Shown here: piece after piece, positions 8,472 through 12,549 of the stretch
Layout: every line of letters begins with the position of its first letter
How positions within the stretch are numbered: position 1 is the stretch's first letter
Source: CAZMGG01 sp964565715
Lineage (GTDB): Bacteria; Planctomycetota; UBA1135; UBA2386
DNA: 12,549 nucleotides
Assembly (NCBI GenBank): GCA_964565715.1
Contig: CAZMGG010000155.1
Location: 1-12,549 of the forward strand
Direction of reading: 5' to 3'
Notes under the pieces: generated by a model
Told to the model about the DNA's origin: nothing
The model's input: only the letters and a program-made list of their open reading frames with translations
The model's database searches: none
Translations under genes and position numbers: made by a program

Positions 8472-10517
8472 TCAGTCCCCAAGTCGAAGGCGCAGCCCGT
8501 TGCTGAGCGCGAGCCCAAGCGGGTTCGCCCCCGACAGCGATACGGCCTGCGCATGGACATGCAACCCACGCGCCGCGCCAACAGCAGGCAACGGCAGATC
8601 GATCCAGGCAGCACCCGACGCATTCGCCGCAACAAGCAGGACGATCGAGAAGCCTGACAGGTAGACCGCGCAACCGTGACCCAACGGCACGAGACCCGAC
8701 CTGGAGTCGAGCGCAATCAGGATCGGTGACGCGAGCAGGCCGTCGGTGCCGACCGTCAGAGCAAACGCTCGTCCAAGCTGCGGCTGGTTGCTGGCGCGCA
8801 GCCGCGGCGCGCCAGCAGCTGGACACCCCACCCCCTGGATGTTCGCCTGCGCAGGCACAAACGAGTACACCCAGGTGCCGTCGCCGGTGGCCAGAACGCC
8901 ACCCGATGCCGGGTCCTCGGTGTAGGGAGGACCGACCGGAGAGGCGGAGGCCGGCAACGGCTGCCAGCAGTTGCCGGCCAGGACATGTGGGGCAGCCGAG
9001 GCGTATATCACCAGACCGCTGGTGGACAATGTCACGAGCTCACCGCCAACGGGCCGTGCTGTGCACCCAGCCGTCGGCAGCCGCGTCCATCCGGTCGCCA
9101 CGAGCTCATACAGGTCGCCACTCCACGCGGCGTAGCCGACAAATCTATTCCTGGACGCATCCCACGCCATTCCCGACAACTGCGGCTGCACTCCGCTCGA
9201 GGCTTGCGACCAGTCGACACCGTCCCAATGCCAGACCTGATGCGTGCCGGTGTACAGGGTGACCCCTCGCAGTGGGTGATAACCGAGAAGATTCCCATTC
9301 GAGAAAGTCCCCAGTGGCGTCGGAGGCGCATGCGTGGAGGTCCGCTGCAGCCAGTCGGTCCCGTCCCACTCATGCAAGTCGTTCTGCTCGGCTCCCAGCA
9401 CATTCAGGCCACCGAACAGCACCACCCTCTGCCGGGTGGCGTCATAGGCCATGCGCTGCCGATGGCGGGGAGACGGACTGTGGGCAGGCTGCGCCTGCCC
9501 CCACGATGCGCCATCCCATTCCCAGGTCTCGAATACCGACGTTCCGTCGCTGCGCACGAGCACGACCCGACGACGGCCCAGGTCGGTCACCGTGGCCTGC
9601 GAGAATGGCGGTGTCTGCAGAGCAAGCCAGCGCGGCGCCGGGCCGCGTGGGATCCATGCAGTCCCGCGCCACTCGAAGAGCGATACGGCATCGGCCACGA
9701 CTGCGGCGCCAGTCGACGGATCAGACACCAGGCTCATCGGTCCGAACGTAGCCGGGCTGCCGGGCCACGGGATTCCACTCCAAGCCCCGGAGTAGCCGTA
9801 GAAGGCCGTTGGCGCACCAAACACACCAGTGCTGAACACGATGACCGCGCCGGCGCGACGGTCGTACGTGACCATTCCCAGGCCATGGGGAGCGTTGCCG
9901 CCCAGGTAACTCCAGTCGACGCCATCGAAGACCCAACAGTCTCCCGTCGGGATCGGATTCATCGGCGAGTGGTAGCCCCCGAACAACATCGTTCGCCGGC
10001 GGGCCTCATCGAACACCATCGAGTACCCGAACTCCGCAGACGGCCAGGCTGTCGTGAACACCCTGTGCCAGGCCGCGCCATCGAACTCCCAGGTTTCAGC
10101 GGGCTGCGCTCCGACTCGCCTGAATGCGACGATGCGCTGACGCACGGTGTCGTAGACGCAGTTCGCTCCGCTGGGACCACCCGCCGAGCCGGGACGGGGA
10201 ATCCACGCACCGTCAATCCACTCCGAGAACCCGGTCGATGGATCCCCCCACTGGACTCGACGACGCGACCAGTCCACGAACGGCTGTGCCGGACTCTGGC
10301 GGGGCCACTGATGTGGCGATCGGTGCATTGCAACGCCGTCAAACGCCTGGGTTCCGCTCGGCGTGCACTGGAGCAGCCTCTCGGTGGCTGGATCGCCGAT
10401 CGTGAACCAACTCGGCGATCCGGGATGCCGCTCTCGCCAGTCCTGGGTGCGGAGGTCGCTGGTCTGACTTGCAGCGATTGCGGCCAGACATGCCACGAGG
10501 GTGTTCTTCATCTCCAT
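8472..10517 (-). CDS. secreted kelch-like repeat protein with planctomycete-type C-terminal domain
   Basis: The 681-residue product is probably secreted. Residues 1-18 (MEMKN, then the hydrophobic TLVACLAAIAA) look like a signal peptide cut near AAS-Q. Residues ~90-560 carry about eight kelch-like blades built around W-[E/V/H]-[F/W]-D-G-x-x-W and Y-D-x-x-R-x-R-x-V-L-F-G-G. The clearest are ETWEFDGAAW (141-150), DCWVFDGVDW (193-202), ETWEWDGASW (330-339), MAYDATRQRVVLFGG (356-370) and DLHEWDGTDW (380-389). A beta-propeller is expected. Residues 562-681 form the C-terminal domain shared with the 646-3549 product (GVGC start, GHGCAVY, NPLGLALSNG). The frame is open far upstream, but the ATG at 10517 is the one before the signal peptide; it has no clear Shine-Dalgarno sequence. 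LVAC resembles a lipobox but lies too near the N-terminus. Base composition is visibly less GC-rich than tex. Function unknown; surface or extracellular role inferred. Confidence 0.88.
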   Translation of the reverse strand: MEMKNTLVACLAAIAASQTSDLRTQDWRERHPGSPSWFTIGDPATERLLQCTPSGTQAFDGVAMHRSPHQWPRQSPAQPFVDWSRRRVQWGDPSTGFSEWIDGAWIPRPGSAGGPSGANCVYDTVRQRIVAFRRVGAQPAETWEFDGAAWHRVFTTAWPSAEFGYSMVFDEARRRTMLFGGYHSPMNPIPTGDCWVFDGVDWSYLGGNAPHGLGMVTYDRRAGAVIVFSTGVFGAPTAFYGYSGAWSGIPWPGSPATFGPMSLVSDPSTGAAVVADAVSLFEWRGTAWIPRGPAPRWLALQTPPFSQATVTDLGRRRVVLVRSDGTSVFETWEWDGASWGQAQPAHSPSPRHRQRMAYDATRQRVVLFGGLNVLGAEQNDLHEWDGTDWLQRTSTHAPPTPLGTFSNGNLLGYHPLRGVTLYTGTHQVWHWDGVDWSQASSGVQPQLSGMAWDASRNRFVGYAAWSGDLYELVATGWTRLPTAGCTARPVGGELVTLSTSGLVIYASAAPHVLAGNCWQPLPASASPVGPPYTEDPASGGVLATGDGTWVYSFVPAQANIQGVGCPAAGAPRLRASNQPQLGRAFALTVGTDGLLASPILIALDSRSGLVPLGHGCAVYLSGFSIVLLVAANASGAAWIDLPLPAVGAARGLHVHAQAVSLSGANPLGLALSNGLRLRLGD

Positions 10518-10540
10518 GCGGTTGCGGCCATCCGGCCCGA

Positions 10541-10558
10541 ATGATACACGATGCATCG
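10541..10558 (+). promoter_or_regulatory. candidate operator/promoter of the VapB-like remnant
   Basis: ATGATACA (10541-10548) is followed directly by the perfect 10-bp palindrome CGATGCATCG (10549-10558), about 45 bp before the remnant start. VapB-type antitoxins bind palindromes in their own promoters, so this may be the old operator. It sits between two divergent genes and overlaps the kelch promoter region. Confidence 0.35.
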
Positions 10559-10576
10559 CAGGTCGTCCCGCGTCAA
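10541..10576 (-). promoter_or_regulatory. candidate promoter elements for the kelch gene
   Basis: On the minus strand TTGACG (10571-10576) is a good -35 box and TATCAT (10541-10546) a good -10 box, but they are 24 bp apart, too far for one sigma70 promoter. TTGACG with a 17-bp spacer would use the poor CATCGT. TATCAT lies 24 bp before the ATG at 10517 and may act with a weak -35. Confidence 0.3.
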
Positions 10577-10590
10577 CCAGGGTCGGTTGG

Positions 10591-10599
10591 GGGAAGGAG
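10591..10599 (+). promoter_or_regulatory. strong ribosome binding site (GGGAAGGAG)
   Basis: GGGAAGGAG lies three bases before the ATG at 10603. It is one of the best Shine-Dalgarno matches in the window and decides the start of the VapB-like remnant. Confidence 0.55.
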
Positions 10600-10602
10600 T
10601 GG

Positions 10603-10811
10603 ATGGCGGAAGGCCAAGGGGCCGGGAGCCTGGACAAGAAGCTGATGGCCAAGCGGAAGTCAGACGCCGCCGGCAGGGCATGACCCTGTCCGCACTGGTC
10701 GAAACTGCGATCCTGCGCCTGCTGCAGGAGAAGCCCGTGGCCCAGGAGTGCCGGCCGGAACTGCCGACCTTCTACGGCGGCGGCATCCTGGTCGACATCG
10801 CCGACCGGGAC
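10603..10811 (+). pseudogene. frameshifted VapB-like antitoxin remnant
   Basis: Two frames together read like a VapB-type ribbon-helix-helix antitoxin. The first (ATG 10603) ends SLDKKLMAKRKSDAAGR-A and stops at TGA 10681-10683. The second, shifted by one base, starts GMTLSALVETAILRLLQEK and goes on to LPTFYGGGILVDIADRD at about 10811. Family members have LDxxLMxxAKxxAAxxGxTLSALVExAL without a break, so one G appears lost in the AGGG at 10676-10679. After DIADRD the usual short acidic tail and stop are missing and the frame runs on without similarity. No PIN-domain (VapC) toxin gene follows; the next gene encodes a membrane protein. A strong ribosome binding site and an upstream palindrome remain. 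The TGA overlaps an ATG (ATGA), so coupled translation of a split protein is a less likely alternative. A sequencing error could also explain the shift. Confidence 0.65.
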
Positions 10812-10835
10812 GACCCGGGACACCGACTTCCACAG

Positions 10836-10864
10836 CGTCGGTTCGATCGATGCTCGAACCGATG
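10836..10864 (+). promoter_or_regulatory. 11-bp hairpin after the VapB-like remnant
   Basis: GGTTCGA (10840-10846) pairs with TCGAACC (10854-10860) around the loop TCGATGC. The stem extends outward by four more pairs (one G-U) to 10836-10864. No T tract follows, so it is at most a weak terminator. A second small stem, GCGGC (10865-10869) with GCCGC (10879-10883), stacks directly behind it. Confidence 0.45.
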
Positions 10865-10894
10865 GCGGCCGTGGAATAGCCGCGGCAAGGCATC

Positions 10895-10917
10895 GTCCCA
10901 TCGGCGTGCCGTGGGAC
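10895..10917 (+). promoter_or_regulatory. hairpin enclosing the GTG start of the membrane protein
   Basis: GTCCCA (10895-10900) pairs with TGGGAC (10912-10917) and, inside, CGGC (10902-10905) pairs with GCCG (10908-10911), with one bulged T and only GT between the inner arms. That GT belongs to the GTG at 10906, the proposed start codon, so folding would hide the start. If the true start differs, this is only a near-palindrome. Confidence 0.35.
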
Positions 10918-11484
10918 ACGTTCGCGCCGCGGGCGCTGCTCGCCCTCGCCTTCCTGCTGATCGCCTCGCTGGTGGAACTCGCCCTGCGCGGACACCGCGC
11001 GGTGCGCTGGCGGTACTCACTCTTCCTGATCGCGTGCGGCGGGGGCGGCGCCGCACTCGGCTGCGGCCTGGATGCGGTGACGTCGGCGGTGTCGCCGGCC
11101 TACTTCGCGATGGGCAAGGGGCTCGGCGAGGGAGACGGACTGTCGGGGCGGGCGCTGCTGCTGGGCGCGGCGGCCGGCACTTCCGCCGGAGTGGTGCTCG
11201 GCTGCGGGTTGCTGGCGATGCTGGGCGGCAGGGCACTGGCGTGGCGGCCGGCGCTGACCATCGGCGGCGCCGCGGTGGCCGGGTCCGCCGCCGGCATGGG
11301 AGTCGGCTGGCTGGTGCCCCTCGGGACGCTGGGTGACTGGCAGGACGCGCTCGCATGGACGGAGCAACGGCCATTCCTCGCGGTCTGGTGCGCACACTGC
11401 GGCGTCTACGTCGGCGCGCTGGCCGGCGCCGTCCGCGCCGTCGTCAACGCGCCACCAGCCGACGATGCGCACCGCCGCGCCTGA
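10906..11484 (+). CDS. integral membrane protein with SPxYF motif, function unknown
   Basis: The 192-residue product has about five hydrophobic segments (9-27, 37-55, 84-106, 115-138, 157-181), many rich in Gly and Ala and able to pack closely. After the second comes LDAVTSAVSPAYFAMGKGL (residues 55-73). I remember similar D-x-[VI]-T-x-x-[IV]-SP-x-YF segments in small planctomycete membrane proteins of unknown function, and WCAHCGVYVGALAG near the C-terminus fits the same pattern; this is recollection, not a search. The GTG at 10906 is the first start codon after an upstream TGA at 10681. It has no Shine-Dalgarno sequence and lies inside a hairpin. Codon use is strongly GC3-rich like tex, which supports a real gene. 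It follows the broken antitoxin gene and faces a convergent gene 48 bp away. No role can be assigned. Confidence 0.75.
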   Translation: MPWDTFAPRALLALAFLLIASLVELALRGHRAVRWRYSLFLIACGGGGAALGCGLDAVTSAVSPAYFAMGKGLGEGDGLSGRALLLGAAAGTSAGVVLGCGLLAMLGGRALAWRPALTIGGAAVAGSAAGMGVGWLVPLGTLGDWQDALAWTEQRPFLAVWCAHCGVYVGALAGAVRAVVNAPPADDAHRRA

Positions 11485-11493
11485 CATCGCGTC

Positions 11494-11532
11494 GAGTGGC
11501 CCACCCTTCCCCGGCCTACCCGACGGGCACTC
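11494..11532. terminator. weak inverted repeat filling the gap between convergent genes
   Basis: GAGTGGCCC (11494-11502) pairs with GGGCACTC (11525-11532), eight pairs with one bulged G and a 22-base loop. It occupies most of the 48 bp between the stop codons of the membrane protein and the converging minus-strand gene. No T tract is present. It may be a shared terminator or chance. Confidence 0.22.
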
Positions 11533-12267
11533 TCATCGACCGCCTTCATTCGTCCTCCGGCTTGCGAGCAGCTGCTCCAAGTCCCTCATCATCTGGACTC
11601 GCGCCGCAGTCCTCTCCTCGCGAACGGCATCCAAGGCAAGTTCTTCCCCAGGTGCAATCAGAACCACAGCGATGACACCCCCTCTACTCTCTGCATATCG
11701 ATACACGTCCGGCCCCGGGCGCAGCCACGGCCATTTCGACGACCAGTTCGGGTCGCTGGTGGATGGTGGTCCGTTCGTCGTATCATACCTCTGGAACGAT
11801 CCCTGGAGCTTCCTCTGTCTTGCCAGGTCACTCCCCAGTCGCAACCACCTCATGTCGGCATCACGGTACGTCTTCATTCCCGCATCCCATATGCGCAAGG
11901 CATCGCTCCAATCCCGCTGCTCTCGCAATCTGACCGTCGCGGCTCCGGGATGCCCGTTCCTGACCAGGAACCTCACCATCTCCCGGCCTTCCTCCGGGGG
12001 CGGGAAGCCACCTTGCGGCTCCTCCGCCGCGTCGATGCGGTAGGAATCCTCCGGCAGCGGTACCAGAGGGGTGGTGTCCGCCTCCGCCCTGGCGGAGACA
12101 GCCTCGCGTTCGAGATCTGAATCTGACAGGAGCTTCGGCGGAACATGATCCATGCCATCCTGCGGACGCTCAGGCCAATCAGCTCGGCCGACCATGAGCA
12201 CCAACGCCAGGATCGCCGTCAGCCCTGCCCCAACCAAGACGGCCGCGCGTCGGAAGTCAATTCGCAA
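11533..12267 (-). CDS. single-pass membrane protein of unknown function
   Basis: The 244-residue product is not recognised. After MRIDFRR comes one hydrophobic helix (about residues 8-27, AAVLVGAGLTAILALVLMVG), so the rest probably faces the periplasm or outside. Residues 30-95 are acidic and Pro-rich and likely unstructured. Residues ~95-205 are Trp- and Arg-rich and may be a small globular domain ending in the hydrophobic strand GGVIAVVLIAP (196-206). Residues 210-236 (LDAVREERTAARVQMMRDLEQLL) form a probable amphipathic helix, perhaps a coiled coil. The TTG at 12267 is chosen because AAGGAG lies eight bases before it; a TTG at 12330 would add 21 residues with no ribosome binding site. Codon use is less GC-rich than in tex, which hints at a different history. 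It could be a lineage-specific membrane-anchored protein. Confidence 0.72.
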   Translation of the reverse strand: MRIDFRRAAVLVGAGLTAILALVLMVGRADWPERPQDGMDHVPPKLLSDSDLEREAVSARAEADTTPLVPLPEDSYRIDAAEEPQGGFPPPEEGREMVRFLVRNGHPGAATVRLREQRDWSDALRIWDAGMKTYRDADMRWLRLGSDLARQRKLQGSFQRYDTTNGPPSTSDPNWSSKWPWLRPGPDVYRYAESRGGVIAVVLIAPGEELALDAVREERTAARVQMMRDLEQLLASRRTNEGGR

Positions 12268-12354
12268 CGTCCTCACTCCTTTGCTCCGAGACTTCGACCC
12301 GGCTTGTGCAAGGCGGCCCAGAAGGGTCAAGAAGCAACATCCTTCGTCAGTTCT

Positions 12355-12549
12355 CTACCACCCGACGATTCCGACGGCCGCATCCGACACCACGGCGCCG
12401 GCGGCGTTGCCGGCGGCCAGATCGGGCACGAGCGCCTGGTGATGGAACTTGAGACCGACCAGCATCGGGTCGTGCGGGATCGTCAGCCGGAACATGGCAT
12501 TGCCCTGGCTGCCCAGCACCACGGCCACGGCGTCGAGGCTGACGTGCAA
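12355..12549 (-). CDS. C-terminal end of a secreted protein with planctomycete-type C-terminal domain (5' cut by window edge)
   Basis: Only the last 64 residues lie in the window; the frame is open to the right edge and the gene begins beyond it. The segment GNAMFRLTIPHDPMLVGLKF followed by HHQALVPDLAAGNAAGAVVS and an end at IVGW matches the last half of a C-terminal domain I associate with secreted planctomycete proteins (IP-x-DP-x-L-x-G, then Q-A-L-V-x-D, then G-x-V-x-SD). The two complete copies in this window show the same order: a strand with A-x-x-x-L-P, a G-rich turn, a strand with Q or A, then P-x-G-x-x-LSNG. The N-terminal domains are unknown. The stop TAG at 12355-12357 lies 87 bp upstream of the start of the minus-strand gene at 12267, so the two could be cotranscribed. 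Confidence 0.7.
   Translation of the reverse strand: MHVSLDAVAVVLGSQGNAMFRLTIPHDPMLVGLKFHHQALVPDLAAGNAAGAVVSDAAVGIVGW

Noticed and set aside
10488..10517. Lipobox LVAC in the kelch protein signal peptide
   Set aside because: The Cys is at residue 10, leaving too short a hydrophobic stretch before it for normal lipoprotein processing; ordinary cleavage near residue 18 fits better.
10840..10860. GGTTCGA segment resembling a tRNA T-arm
   Set aside because: It forms an extended hairpin with its own complement; no acceptor stem, anticodon arm or CCA end is present around it.
10551..11336. Plus-strand open frame of 261 codons through the VapB remnant into the membrane protein
   Set aside because: Only residues from MTLSALVE to DIADRD look real. 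The rest is Arg-rich out-of-frame text over the membrane protein gene, so it is treated as part of the pseudogene.

Overview
The window is GC-rich and looks like chromosomal DNA of a planctomycete (Planctomycetota). The grounds are: secreted ELWxxDGT and kelch-type repeat proteins that share a C-terminal domain ending in a P-x-G-x-x-LSNG-like segment; a small membrane protein with a D-x-x-T-x-x-x-SPxYF segment that I associate with planctomycetes; and weak or absent Shine-Dalgarno sequences before several genes. The assignment rests on pattern memory, not on a search.

Layout. Bases 1-69 are a 7-bp tandem repeat cut by the window edge. A sigma70-like promoter at 199-226 points left toward it, and a short open frame on the minus strand runs through the repeat and out of the window. 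Bases 230-645 hold no convincing gene. Next comes a plus-strand run: a secreted ELWxxDGT repeat protein (646-3549), an SLC13-type permease with two inserted RCK_C domains (3624-5432), a SlyD-like FKBP prolyl isomerase (5468-5962) and the Tex RNA-binding protein (6080-8422). Gaps are 35-117 bp, and three of the four genes have a TAnnnT hexamer shortly upstream, so each may be transcribed separately. Tex meets a convergent minus-strand gene for a secreted kelch-like protein (8472-10517) at a GC-rich hairpin.

Upstream of the kelch gene, on the plus strand, lies a frameshifted VapB-like antitoxin remnant (about 10603-10811). It keeps a strong ribosome binding site and an upstream palindrome, but has no toxin gene beside it. 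Three hairpins follow, then a gene for a five-helix membrane protein (10906-11484). It converges on a single-pass membrane protein of unknown function (minus, 11533-12267). The right edge holds the last 65 codons (64 residues plus stop) of another minus-strand gene whose product carries the same C-terminal domain.

Functionally this is a mix of housekeeping genes (Tex, FKBP, permease) and lineage-specific surface or secreted proteins, not a pathway. I found no CRISPR array, tRNA, rRNA, insertion sequence or clear defence system. The most interesting signals are the C-terminal domain shared by three otherwise unrelated secreted proteins, which may be a sorting domain; the frame-neutral 7-bp repeat inside a promoter-driven open frame; and the broken antitoxin with its preserved control region.
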